Shown here piece by piece: positions 11,605 to 23,399 of a stretch of DNA of 64,000 nt; position 1 is the first letter of the stretch, and every line of letters starts with the position of its first letter. Where the stretch lies: positions 1,798,001-1,862,000 of the forward strand of contig JAYXKI010000006.1 of the NCBI GenBank assembly GCA_037892935.1, written 5' to 3'. The notes under the pieces are model-generated. The model saw only the letters and a program-made list of their open reading frames with translations. It was not told the DNA's origin and searched no databases. Position numbers and translations under genes: made by a program. Source of the stretch: Phlebopus portentosus (lineage: Eukaryota > Basidiomycota > Agaricomycetes > Boletales > Boletinellaceae).

Positions 11605-12877
11605 ATGTCAAGTTCATCAGCGCCTGACGGCGCCACTGTTGATTACGCTGCTTTCGGCTTCTCAGATATCATCGTTGAATTGAGGGGAGCTGTTGCTATA
11701 ATTATCCTAAACCAATCGGCTAGGTGCGAATAGGATAATGAGCTAATCGATTGTATTTTGTGCTCACTTTGATCGTTGACAGGAGAAATGTCTTTACGAA
11801 GAAGCTCGCGGCAGAACTCATCTCTGCCTTTGAAACTTTTGACAAGGATGATCGCATTCGAGTTGTAGTTCTGACAGCCGATCATAGGGCGCCGGCTTTC
11901 TGCGCAGGAGTTTGTTTATCCTATCCTTAGGAGTAAGTAATTGTAAGAGTATGCTGATTACATGGTAGGCAGACATCGGAAATGGCTGGAACGATCTGTG
12001 GGATCCGGAAGCGGAGAAAGAACCTGATCCAGTCCGTGGTGAGTACCCAACAATCGGGCTGAAATTAAGGCTTTATAAGAATTGTCTTGTCAAGCACATC
12101 GGGACACTGGTGGGAAGGTGACAATGGCAATATTTCGGTGTCGGAAGTTGACAGTTATAGCCGTGAATGGGCATGCTGTGAGTGACTGTCCAGAAAACTT
12201 GCCACGCTGAATGAAACCTATGTCTTGCAAAGGCGGGGATAGGTATGACTATGCAGCTTGCCTTTGACTTCCGATTGGTTTGGAATGGAGCGAAGTTAAT
12301 ATTCCCTTTTGTTACCCGTGTATCTGTGCGGAAGGTACGATTCGCACCCAGATCTTCTTTGCAAAGTTGCTCACGCATGGATCAGCTCTATCGTCATTCC
12401 TTCTTCCAAGATTGGTTGGCCATTCTAAAGCTACTGCTCTTCTTCTGAGCGGGGAGACATTCACTCCTTCATCTCCTCATATCTCAAGTCTTTACTATAA
12501 GATTCTACCCCAGCGCGATGAGATTTTCCCCGCCGCACTTCATCTTGCTGAGCGTCTTGCATCGACGACTTCAGCGACATCAGTGGCAATGACCAAAGCA
12601 CTCATATGGCGCGGTGCAAACTCTCCAGAGGAACAGCACCTCCTAGAATCTCGTGCGATACGTGCGCTCGGTCCGAGCAAGGACGGCGAGGAGGGAGCGC
12701 GGTCTTTCCTTGAGAAACGAAACCCGGAGTTTACGGCGACGTTGTCTGCGGATCTGCCGTCTTGGGTCCCTTGGGTGAGTAAATTTATGAAACTGTAATC
12801 ATTTTCATCACGATTGAACACGGCGCGATGCTTAGTGGAACGAAATCAATATCTCGCGAAGTAAATCTAGATTATGA
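11605..12877 (+). CDS. peroxisomal enoyl-CoA hydratase/isomerase
   Basis: Crotonase-fold enzyme of peroxisomal fatty-acid beta-oxidation, probably a delta3,delta2-enoyl-CoA isomerase. Seven exons (11605-11723, 11783-11909, 11969-12038, 12095-12177, 12233-12334, 12386-12774, 12836-12877) give about 310 aa. Visible landmarks are the CoA-binding CAGADIGNG (oxyanion half-site), VIAVNGHAAGIGMT (second oxyanion half-site) and LLPRLVGHSKA, followed by the helical C-terminal region. The last codons encode SKSRL, a PTS1-type peroxisomal signal. One base is missing near 12320: in FPFVTR|GICAEAL the frame is recovered only if GTATC is read as GGTATC. No intron fits there. It may be a sequencing error or a true frameshift. 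The gene is divergent from the F-box relic. Confidence 0.82.
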
Positions 12878-13121
12878 TTGTTTGTATGGCCATTCATGAG
12901 AAACACAATGATATCTTCGTACCCTCTCTCCGTTTGCAAATCCTTTGCTGTGTTCTCCATGCAGTTGCCACAAACATCGGTTAAACGTTTGCCGGAATGT
13001 GGCAATGGAAATGCGCCACAAACGCCACCAAGATATCACCTCGGCACTAGGATACAATCTTATCTGATAAAATAACTCGGCGATTAAAATAGCCCAGTAG
13101 AGGACAGTCTATGTTGACGTT

Positions 13122-14700
13122 ATGCCGCAATACCCCAGATCAAAGGCTAAAAGCGAATTATCCCTCAGTTCGGCGAACTCTGCGTCAGCTGATTCCGATG
13201 CATCCACGGTAACGAATGATTCCAAGGAAAGCAAGTTTCGATTGCCCAGTTTTATGCGTAGATCAAGGTCTCCAGAGTCTGAGGAACCTCCTCAAGCTCA
13301 GAAGTTCGCCTCTTCGAGAAATAAAACGTCATCCTGGAAGATCAAGGTTTCAAACCACACCGTTCCTCCAGAACAAGAGGCGAGATACGTAAGAACGCGA
13401 GAGGTTTGTTCGCTTTCTTTCTGCTATTGGCACTCATTTTCTCTTCGTTAACTTTTATCTAATTCCATCACTTAGCGTCTCTCAGAGGTCTCTCAAAGCA
13501 TCCTTGGTTACGGATCCAGCGCAGCGCACGATGTTTTAGAAATCAGTTCAGAGCTGTTCTCAGCAGCTCCAGTTGACGGTCTGGGTGCCGCAGCAAAAAC
13601 GTTGTTGTATATTTGGGATGCACTGGAACTTGTCGAGGTTAGTCTATGTCTGCTTCCTTCTTGTACGTACTCAGTTGGTATCTTCATCAGTCTAACCAAC
13701 TGGCGTGTCTATCTATAACAGAACGATGTGTGGACACGTTGATCATTCTTCGCGACGAGATCAGCAATGCGGGGGTGAACGTAGAGAGCCAGCTCGAGTT
13801 TCCGATGATGCAGCTAAATAGGTGAGTGTCCGTCCGATCTAAGCTTGAGGGATTACTCAACCAACACGTGCAGTTCCTTCAATGCTGTGAAGAAACTAGT
13901 AGAGGATCAAGTTCACCGCCCCTTCTACAAGCGCTACCTGAGACGCAAAGAAATCCAAGAACAGATTGAAACTTGCGACGCAAAAATATCGAACGCGCTT
14001 GAGATGTTTTCGGTAAGATTCCGGATGAGCCTTATGCAAGGCTGCATTGATTCTAACTAATAATTTTATCTAGCTGAAAATACAGATACGGTCACTTCAA
14101 CGGATGGAAGAGGCCGAGTTAAGTCGACGAGCAGCGGAGTTCCAGACGAGACAAGACCTGCAGAAAGTCCTAGATTATCTACCCGAGAAAGTGAAGAAGC
14201 ATGAGAAACTGGCTCTTTCTCAAGTGACCACTGTCGCAGACTTGAAACCCATCGGGGCTTCCGAGCCATCGGAACATAAAGAGACGAAGAACCCGCTGAC
14301 GGCATCCGACATTCGACGGAAGGTAGACGAGTTCGTGCTAAAGAAGAACAATTGGGACTTTGCTTTTGATCTTGCGGAGCTGCGCAGACTGATGCGGGAA
14401 TCTCTTGAGTATTCTTCTGACGATGCACTACGAGACTTACTACAGGTCGATCGCGAGGAAGTCCATGACGTACTGAAAGAGCTGCAGCGAGCCCTTGAAG
14501 AGGTTGATGATGATGGCCATGTAGAGTCAAAAACGAAACCTTTGCGTGGCCCGGGAAAGCTGAGCGAGGTACCGGTGGTTGGGATTTCGCGTGCAAGCAC
14601 ATTGCCTATGAGATGGTACCAAGAACGAATCAGCGACGAGCTAGACAGGGCCTTTATCGAGCATTCTATACGTGCGTTAAAGAGAAGCAAGACTAATTGA
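13122..14700 (+). CDS. MLKL-like helical-bundle protein, kinase-less (paralogue A)
   Basis: Five exons (13122-13403, 13476-13637, 13691-13821, 13874-14012, 14074-14700) give 446 aa. Residues 1-93 are Ser-rich and basic. Residues 95-260 form a mostly helical region with LLYIWDALELVE, NQLACLSITERCVDTL and HRPFYKRYLRRKEI, the pattern seen in fungal proteins with a four-helix bundle like the MLKL N-terminus. A coiled-coil stretch follows, then a conserved block FDLAELRRLMRESLE with LLQVDREEV, shared with paralogue D. The protein stops (AFIEHSIRALKRSKTN) at the point where paralogue D passes into its kinase domain. Intron positions in the bundle are the same as in B, C and D. Function is unknown; membrane-active or adaptor roles known for MLKL-type bundles are inference. 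No frameshift is seen. Confidence 0.7.
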
Positions 14701-14920
14701 AGACATCGGAGACATAAGTGGACTAGAGATGGATGTCTTCGAATCGAATGCAAACGAGCAATTTCTTTATACTGTAAAATAAAATAGAACAATGAGGCAC
14801 GTGACTGAATTGTCGATCGTGCACGTCGATCAGACTGTTATTCGGAGCAACAAAGTCAAAGTCGCGATGGAAGCAGTCATGATGGCCGTCGCCGCCGCTC
14901 CTCATTGAACGTCCAATAAG

Positions 14921-17900
14921 ATGGATCCCGAAGAACAGAATCTCATATCTCCTGACCTTTCTGATGTTCGAGTCTTTCCACTCATTTGCCATATCAAAAG
15001 GGATGTGACCGTGAGTTGCAAAGAAGCTCCCAGTCATTGCCTCTGATTCAAGCACCTTAAAGGAAAATATAGGTGTGTTGCCTCAACCGACGTAGCATCT
15101 GTAATCCTGACGATACCTTCGACTAGATAGTGCATTGTCTTGGGAGTGAGCTGACGAACGATGCAAGGAGACCTCTCGTCCTGACACGTTTGAACTAGAC
15201 AGCTTACGGCTTCCGATATCAACTTCGCGATCATCCGACCTCTCGTGTATAAGTATGCAAGGCTCAAAAATATGGCGGTTGTTTACGCATGCCTCGTGGT
15301 ACGTTCACACTTCATCCAGGTCACGGATGACGACCTTGCGAATGCGAACGTCATGGCATCGCGTGCGATGATGTGTGAGATTCTCGCAATGAAGCTTGTA
15401 CGAACGTTTGCGAGCAGCAAGCTTGAACTTGCGGCTGTTCTTACCACAAGCTGGAGTCCGATTGCAGGTGCACCCCCGGAAGTTGTTGAGGCTGTCTTAG
15501 AAGCGTTAGGAGGAGATGAAGAAGACCTGGATGATCCGTCCAGTGCTTTAGAGGTAGGCTTCCCACTGATTTTGGAAATGATCTTGCTGACACACAGTGT
15601 CTTATAGATGGCCATTGCAACAAAATCTAAGGCCTTCTTAGCGAGCACGGTAGTTCAGGCCGTCGTCGATGATATTTACGCTGGACGCATTGTCTTCTCG
15701 ACGATTTCGAATAGATCGCTCCTGGCAGATAATTACAAACCTCGAGCAGTCGAATTATATGACGGGAGAAAGGCGCCTTTTCTTGACCATTATCGGTGAC
15801 TATCAGCTCAAGTCGAACATATACTATATGTCTCATTCTCTTCTTTTGAGACTCCGCGTACCTAAGTATGGAGCTGTCCTTGAATTCTTGAACTTCGTCG
15901 TCCTGATGTTGACCTTCTGGCTATGCCTTTCCTGTGAGTATCGCCGTTGATTTACCGTATTTACCTTATAGTAATGCCTTCTCTAGATCAGAATGCTAAG
16001 CACTTCGGGACGTGGGAAGGTATTTTCGTTGTATTCGCTTTGGCATTTCTTTGGACGAGTATGCGCAAGCCCGTGAGCATGGATGGAGCAGTAAGCCTAA
16101 ACGAACTAGTTATGATATCATTAACTCACCGCGTGCTTCCGTAGTTTACATGGCTAGCGTAGGTCGATTATATATTCGATCATACCTTACGAAATTTACG
16201 AAGCGAATTATAGATGTGGAATGTCTTTGACACCGTCTTCTTGCTAATATTCCTTACATACTTTGGTCTGAGAATAAAGGGTCTGGTGCAGGCAGATAGT
16301 GAGCCACCTTGAACATCAAGTTTTCACTGAGTAACACAGCCTTTTGTCAGTGTATGCATCTGAGCTAGCGTTTGATATTCTCGCATGTGGTGCCTGCATT
16401 TTGTTTCCTCGGTAAGTGTGTCGTCATTCTTCGGATGATACAAAATTATTCTAAGTCCGACGTAGGCTTGCATTCTTTGCCATAAAGAATAACGTCGTTA
16501 TACTGTAAGTCATCATTGTTGTTGTTACCTATGGTAATTAATGGGAAACTTACAGTGCTCTGCGGGGCATGATTGCCGAGTTCGCGTTCTTCATGTGCGT
16601 AGCGGCGGTCTGCTTTTCAGGCCTCCTGTTCACACTGTGGACCTTAGGCAAGTTCTTCCAACCTCACATAGCAAGCTTTTGTTGACTCGAAACCGATATG
16701 TTTCTCTCAGCCGACAAGAATCAGTGGCCGCTGAGGAAAATAATTTGGCTGATGGTTCAAATCTGGTTCGGCAATACCTATCTCAGTTTCCAACAAGCGG
16801 AGAGCTTTCACAAAGTGTTTGGTCCGATTTTGATGACGACGTTCGCCGCGTTGTCGAACACGCTTCTATTGACGAGTACGTAGGCATTATGTTGCCAGAA
16901 GAAGTACATGACTAAACTGACCTCGATTTCCAGTCTTGATTTCCATCTTGTCAAATACATTTGCTCGGATAAATGAGGCACGTTTGATTGCCCTCTGCTG
17001 TTCGGCGTTTTGCTGATGAACTATATAGAATGCAAACCGGGAAGTGAGTCCGATAATACTAACGTACGCACTTGCATCGCTAACCGTCCTCAGTATCTGT
17101 TCCAATACACTATTACCACCATTGAAGGGTAGGAGCACCCTCTGACATAAGATATTCATCCACTGATTGGCTGGCTGCTAGAGTTAAATGCGATGCCCTG
17201 TTCAGTTATCAGCCTCCCTTTAATCTTCTTGCATACGCATTACTACTGCCATTGAGTTGGATATTATCACCAAGGACATTGCATAGCGCGAATGTCTTCC
17301 TAATTCGACTGACTGTAAGCGTTCTACGCCGGACGGAGAAAATAGCGTATTAACGTCCATTTACATAGTCGTTCCCAGTCCTGATAATAATCAGGATTTA
17401 CGAACATTACTTCGAAGGTGGCAGTCAATTACGGGCGTCAGGGAAAGACACAGCGCATAACCTGTACAACTCGTTACCTCGAAATCTCAAGTCGATGCCG
17501 TTGGTTGAGGTTCTCGTCGGAGGACATGCGCACACGGTGTATGATGCGATTTTCGATATCGAGCTTTCTGATGAGCAAGAATATACTCTCTTTGAGGATC
17601 TCACCGACGATGAAGACGAGGAAGGTCCAGCATTACGTTCATTAGCATCCAGAGAGGATGTTCGTAGGCGTTCACGAAACCAGTCTCTCCAGCGCCCGCA
17701 GAGTACGAGCCATCCCAGTACACCAGGCGGGCTTCCTTCACCTGGCATGCCGCGATCACCGCGTCGGCGGCACAAGGAAAGTCTCACGACTGACGATGGT
17801 CAACCTCCAACCGTTCCAATGTTGAAGACGCCTAGCCCGTTGGCGCGCTTATTTGCTGGTCCTCGTATCGTGACGTCTGTGTCAGAACGTAATGGTGGAC

Positions 17901-18173
17901 TCGCTTCGCCGATGACCGATGAGACACTCGCGGGAGTGAGAAGGCTTGAAACGGTGCTAGAGGGAATTCGCGACCTTCCTGTACATCGTCTCAAAGATGA
18001 GATAAAAGAACTTCAGGTATGCATATTCCTTTCCAGTACGTCTAGTTGGCGATGTTTAAGTGTTGTTCCAGGAACGACAGACGCGAATTGAAAATTTGCT
18101 ACTCACGTTGACAAGGGGGATGAGGAACGAAACTAGCGCTAATACTTCATCACGACACAACAGCACATTTTAG
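14921..18173 (+). CDS. YVC1-like TRP-type vacuolar cation channel
   Basis: Predicted calcium-permeable channel of the fungal vacuole (TRP-Y/YVC1 type). The first exon starts MDPEEQNLISPDL. The cytosolic N-terminal region includes LTASDINFAIIRPLVYKYAR and EILAMKLVRTFASS. At least six hydrophobic spans follow across many small exons (about 15,800-17,400), including YGAVLEFLNFVVLMLTFWL, MWNVFDTVFLLIFLTYFGL and the pore-side block IIWLMVQIWFGNTYLSFQQA. The C-terminal cytosolic part (17,495-18,173) is acidic, has several SP sites and ends in a short helix with LTRGMRN. Exon boundaries between about 14,995 and 15,210 could not be fixed: the second exon has no clean open frame, so a base may be missing there or a small exon was overlooked. 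Other junctions read through in frame. It is convergent with paralogue B. Confidence 0.82.
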
Positions 18174-18370
18174 CCTGCGGTGAATGTATCCCGTCTATTT
18201 CTGTAATGATCAGGATCGAAGGTGTAACAAAGCACGAGAAAGAAAGAGAAGAGCAAGAGCAATAGTATTTCTACAGGAATCGATATCAACTGATAGTTCT
18301 TTCTCAAGGATCTGGAAGTACGTCTCGCAAGAAGCGTCAGATGCGAAACGGAAACGATGACAAGGAAGGT

Positions 18371-20419
18371 TTATGTAGATAGAAATGAAATCACTTGACT
18401 CATTGTCAACCGTTCCTTCGGATTTCCATTCCAGCAACCCACGCAAATCGAGCAAATAGTGAGTACGACTCAGACGACAAATGCATATCATCATGGGAAA
18501 TCGCCAACAAACTCGGAACTTCTCCCCTCATTATGGCAAGAAGGACATGGGCATCCTGCTTGAGATGACTATAGGGAAGCTCTCTCGATATCATCTCCTG
18601 GTCAGAATTCAGACCGCTTGTGTCACCGTTCTCAGGTAGAAAACTCACGTAAAGCGTCATCCCGTAAGCCCAGACATCCGTCTCCTTGCTGTGCTTCGGT
18701 TCCACACCCTCGTCGGGCATAAGATATTCCATGGCCACCCATCTAATGGAACCTTTGACGGAACCATCGTGCGTAGTGGAGACAAAAGCGGTCTGTGAAG
18801 AATCAAACATTCGAGAAATTCCAAAGTCACAAATTTTCGGTTCGCCAGATGGACCGATAAGAACGTTGTCCTTTTACGTTGAAATAAAGCATATCAGCTG
18901 AAAAACCCTCATGGACGTTGTTTCTCATTGCTTACAGCTTTCACGTCAGAATGGACAATGTCAAGCTGTTGCATGTAATCTAACCCTTGAGCTATTCGAA
19001 GAGCCTATGAAATCTGAGCAACCTCGACAGCGAAAGTCAGCTTCAGATGCACATACTAAGTACGTGATATCAGACTCCGGGAGATGTCTCAGAAACGATT
19101 TTACAGTCCCGAAAGCCATCCACTCCGATATTAGTGACGGGTAATCTTTCTCGAGAGTGTAACCAAGAAGCGGTAGAATACTCGGATGATCCAACTTCGA
19201 CCAAATGTTCATCTCTCTCGCCAGTGACTGAACCGGAATATTTCAGCGAATCTTTGTAACCATCGCATAACTAAATACTTTTCTTACCTTAGCGAACGTT
19301 TTATTTTTATTAATCGTACTCGAAGACGTTTGATTGCGACCTTGACCTTGCTCGGACTTGAGACGGAAAGGCTGTTGTTAAGGGATTCGGACAGAATGTG
19401 ACCAACAAAGACATCGCAATATCCGCCATTGCCGACTCCATATCAAGCACACGACCTGAGAGATCCAAATGCCTCAGCTTAGATAGCGTTATTGACAAAG
19501 CAGGATTGTTGTTATCACAAACAGATCCAGAAGCGAACTGGTTTCTAAATTCTATCACCGCTCCATCTGCATTCGGAAAAGAAAAGAACCCGTCCGAGGG
19601 CTCGATTGTCTCCATGGCTGTGATAGGACTGATAGAAGTCATAGGGATGTCAATAGGTGAAGGAAGGAGCGATATGTCTTCCCGGACAATGGGTTCGCAA
19701 GTGCTAGACACCGAAAGAATAGTCTGTTTCAGAAATTCAAACCGGTCTTTGTCTGTCTTCCTCTGCGCCTTCGCTACTTGCACTTGGATCAGCGTCCGTG
19801 TTTGAATGGACATCTATTAATAAGATTACTTATAGAATGCATTTATAGCACCGAATGTACCAATACATACCGAAAACAAGCTAAGGGCATCTTACTAGTA
19901 AAGCAGCATCGCAGTCGTTGATGTTGTGCAGAATATCATCACGTTTCAAATACCGTCTCAGGGAAAACCCGTGATTGTACTTCTGAAGAAGGACGTGTAT
20001 AGCCTTGAAAGCTCTAGATAGGCTAATCATCAATATTGCTGATTGATACGAGATAAAGGCGCCTCACTCTACAAGCGTCTGCATTGGGATTTCCAATCCT
20101 TCGCCGATCGTATCGCATGATTCATGAATATCTTCTCTGACGGCCTGTAAGATATCGCCACATCGTTCTGTCAACCGCAAACAAGCCGTCCCATCTGTCT
20201 GTCTATAACCAAGAAGAGTAAGTAATCATAGTCCATATAAAGCAGGAGTCCACTCACCCCTACCGGCTGCAGAGCAACCCATATTGCCAGCAAAACATGG
20301 GCTGCTTCCTCTAAGAACAGTATACGCGAGAAATCAGAGTCAGTCTCAAGCTGATCATCGTCTTCAAGAAGGTTGTAGGCTAGCGTGCTCTGAACATGCC
20401 AGGCGTGCTGGTAGTGCAT
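18371..20419 (-). CDS. MLKL-like bundle plus protein kinase (paralogue B), partial 5' end
   Basis: Close relative of paralogue D. The bundle part reads EEAAHVLLAIWVALQPVG, then TACLRLTERCGDIL, then YLKRDDILHNIND. A spacer starting MSIQTRTLIQVQVAK leads to a kinase with GVGNGGYCDVFVGH (glycine loop), VAIK, LDHPSILPLLGY, IVHSDVKA (HRD with Arg replaced by Ser), CDFG and WVAMEYL. It ends NPKERLTMSQV and has no further C-terminal module. Two one-base gaps interrupt it: just before the glycine loop (near 19441) and before the CW of the C-lobe (near 18464); both are removed by lengthening a short T run by one. A 10-bp palindrome at 19893-19902 moves one splice donor upstream. The first exon and start codon could not be found upstream of 20419. 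It may be functional or recently broken. Confidence 0.6.
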
Positions 20420-20967
20420 TTATGACAGTGAGGTAAGCAAAGTATAGGTAGAAAATCGTAGCCCAAGCCCTTACAGGTATTCCTGTTTCTAACCTCGTTG
20501 GAGCTGAGCATCCTTTTCCTCCTGACATGAAAAGTCTAGGAAATGCTCGTGCTTGGGATTGAAGTATGAAGGCCGGTCGGGCTCTCAGTGGTTATAGTTA
20601 TGCCAGAGACGTGCACTAGAGGTATGTACGACAAGAGACCTTGCATTGGAAAAATTCCCAGTCGAAGGTTCTTATACTCAGCGGAGAGTACTTAGCAGTC
20701 AGCAGAGCAAGGATGCCGGGAGTCCATGCCCTGTACTGTACAGCCATGAGCGCCGCTGTTCATGTTCAAGTTGTTATAACAAGAGGAGGTGGACAGCCAC
20801 GTCACGTGTGGTCAGAATTTCCAATTATTGATTTCCAGGTACATATGGCTAGGCGGATCCTAAGAATGATATACATATGCGACGAAAGCAATGGCAAAGT
20901 AAAACATAACGAATCAAGACGATGACAAGAACATGATGATAGAAAATAAGAGCGAGAAAGCAAACAA
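20420..20967. other. 5' region of paralogue B, start exon not resolved
   Basis: About 550 bases between paralogue B and the 3' end of the next minus-strand gene. Candidate minus-strand starts are present, for example MAVQYRAWTPG and MSGGKGCSAP, but none splices convincingly into the bundle exon. No other gene is seen. Confidence 0.4.
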
Positions 20968-23237
20968 TCAGCCAAAAATATCTACAGTGGTCATTCGCGC
21001 CAGACTAGCAAGTCTACAGCGCCACTTGCCGGTTTTGTCTCTCTCTTCTTCCAACTCATGTAATTGAGACGTAGTTGGCTGGTGCAGAATGAGAGCGAAT
21101 ATGTATTCCCGCATGTCTTCTCCATGATCCATGAGGACCTCGACATGAGGTTCGCTGACCTGTCGAGAAATGTCTACAAAATTCTCATCTGTTACCTAAG
21201 AGTTGCTTAGCTCGTGATATAAGCGACAGAAAAGCAACATGAACCAACCTGGATTGGGGGTGCGAGAAACGTTCGAGACGATCCAATATCGGCCGAAAGT
21301 CCAGCATTTGCTGGCCACGACGGTGTCATCCTAAGGAGTACCGGGGTGATGGCTTTTTCATCCGGACTCTCAACGTTGTATCCGGCCTGAATCGCGTCTG
21401 ATTTCTCGTAACAGACCAAAGAAAGGCAAACACTGGCAGACGCATCCCTGTGAGGTTGCTGTTTTAAGAGTCATCCCTCAATCTTAGATACTTTCCCGAC
21501 GTACTGCTCATGTTGGTCACGATTCTGCCAAATCAGTAGTTTCTCTAACTCTTCAGGAGTTAACTGAGCTCGCATCGGTACTGTTTCGCCGATATTTCTC
21601 CCATAGTCGATGCAAGCAAATTTGAAAGGTTTTGCTAGGATAAAAAACCGTTAATAATGCATAAACGTCAGTCGGAAGACGACAGCTTACAATCCCCGCC
21701 GCACGCTGTTGCTGTTCCCGTGGCTGCTAGATCGCTAGGACGAATTTGCTTCTCTTGAAGTTCCGGCTTTGGAAGTTGTATCCGACCTTCGGCAGTATCA
21801 ATGTCCATTGCTACATCGGCATCGCTGTTGACACTTAGGACTGCATTGTCCTTGTTCTGCGATGAAGCCGCATTCGGAAAGGGCTTGGCGGCGGCGGCCT
21901 GGTTGATATCCCCACTTAATGCGTTGGCAGGAGGCTCAGCTGGAACTGGCAAGCTTCCAGCCTGAGCGCATCCAGTCATAGCCGACAACTTAGTAGGCGT
22001 CAGGGGTTCTGAACTCTGGCACCGCTTCATCGCATGCCACTTCAGGTCTGCTTCAATGAGACTTTGAGCGATGGGCCCAGTCTTTTTAAGTTTGAATTTC
22101 GCCTTCGGAGCCGATTTTCGAGGTGCTGGGTTCTGCAGATGCATGGGTTCTTCGGCGGGACTTTCCACGGTCATGTTAGAAAAACTCGAAGTAATGGGAG
22201 AGTTGGTTGGCGAGCCGGCGATAGATGAATGTGACTGGGTAGTAGGAGATCGAGGGCTCTCTGAGAGCAAAAAACCCGACTGCCTTGATGGTCCGGGAGA
22301 CTTATTATCTTCTAGCCGATACTGCGTTGACGTAGCGGTAGAAGATCTTACATCAATACCCGTAGTGTGGCGGCTGGCGGGCTCTGTGCTTGGGGGGAGC
22401 TGAGAGGTCGTCGTTGATGGAGGAACAACAGATATTTCTTCTGATTGTCCGGTGTGCTGATTTGAAGACGACTTCGGTAAAGATATTGTTTGCGAGTCAC
22501 ATGGAGAGGTTTCACCGCGAGATTCTGTGATGGAAGGTAGACTGTTCCACCTGTTAAGAACAATAAACATATTGTTTGAGGTGTCAGTAGGCGCCAGTAT
22601 AGAATATCGCACAATACGCACCTTGGTGTGTCCTTCTGATCTCTTGGTAGCGGCAAGTCCGATGGATGATCAGTGACGGAAAAGAATAGTTCTTTAAGGT
22701 CTCCTGAAGACAGAAATCTCAGAAAAATCGTCCTTTTCACCGAGAAGCGTTGCTGAGCTACCACCTTTCAGGAAATGGTCTGTTTCAAAGACGGAAGCAT
22801 GACGAAAGACGGTCTGAATTAGACGCGAATAGGCGGCTGCGCGGTTTTGAAGTTCGGCTGGAAATGTCAAGCCGCAACGGAAAGGAGAATCGAATTTCGC
22901 CAAACGAGTGAGGGTTGCTCTTGCGGTCTGGAAGCCATACACCCGCGTAAGCCTTACATTGGTGAAAGAATACGGTAACATACTTTACAGATGCGAACTA
23001 TCTGTGAGCTAGGTGAATGATAGGAACACAGCCAAGTTTAAGATAAAAAAGGAAGATTAGACGTACAAGTGGCCTGGCCTCAGGATAATATGCCTGGCGC
23101 CTCGAGACGAAGGTCCTCAGTTTGCCCGCAGCGCGTATGAAAGCTGCTTCGTCGCTTGCACTGAGTTTGCTCTCTATGTTCTTGAATATTTTCTCATTCT
23201 TCTTTTTGAGAGCATCATTTGTGACGGCAATTGCCAT
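20968..23237 (-). CDS. unknown protein, probably nuclear, divergent from POL32
   Basis: I do not recognise this family. It starts MAIAVTNDALKKKNEKIF. The exons join cleanly: exon 1 ends at YYPEARPL, an 18-nt mini-exon encodes IVRICK, then TARATLTRLAKFDSPF, a short exon GDLKELFFSVTDHPSDLP, a long Ser/Pro/Thr-rich exon (22,550-21,690), and C-terminal exons containing FKFACIDYGRNIGE, AQLTPEELEKLLIWQNRDQ and EKAITPVLLRMTPSW. It ends LARMTTVDIFG. The N-terminal 130 residues are helical and basic; the middle is disordered and includes KAKFKLKKTG. It shares a 162-bp promoter with POL32 that carries one ACGCGT box, which suggests but does not prove cell-cycle-linked expression. All introns have GT-AG ends and phases agree, so the gene is real. 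Confidence 0.65.
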
Positions 23238-23353
23238 GCAAGAAAGATAATGACTGCCAGCTGATGGCTATGCTATGAAAGTCTGAAGAAGAATGGCGTC
23301 TGACGGCAAACAAAATGAGCCAAGGCGTGGGAATCCGAGGCGCGTGTTCTTGG

Positions 23354-23359
23354 ACGCGT
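23354..23359. promoter_or_regulatory. MluI cell-cycle box in a bidirectional promoter
   Basis: ACGCGT lies 41 bases upstream of the POL32 start codon and about 120 bases upstream of the divergent unknown gene, within the 162-bp gap between them. MBF regulation of replication genes through this hexamer is established in yeasts; here it is inference from position. Confidence 0.45.
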
Positions 23360-23399
23360 GCCTAACAAGGACACACAAACTAGAATTCCTTTGACCGCC

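Noticed and set aside
22034..22403. Plus-strand frames opposite the unknown protein
   Set aside because: They mirror the long coding exon on the minus strand and have no independent support.
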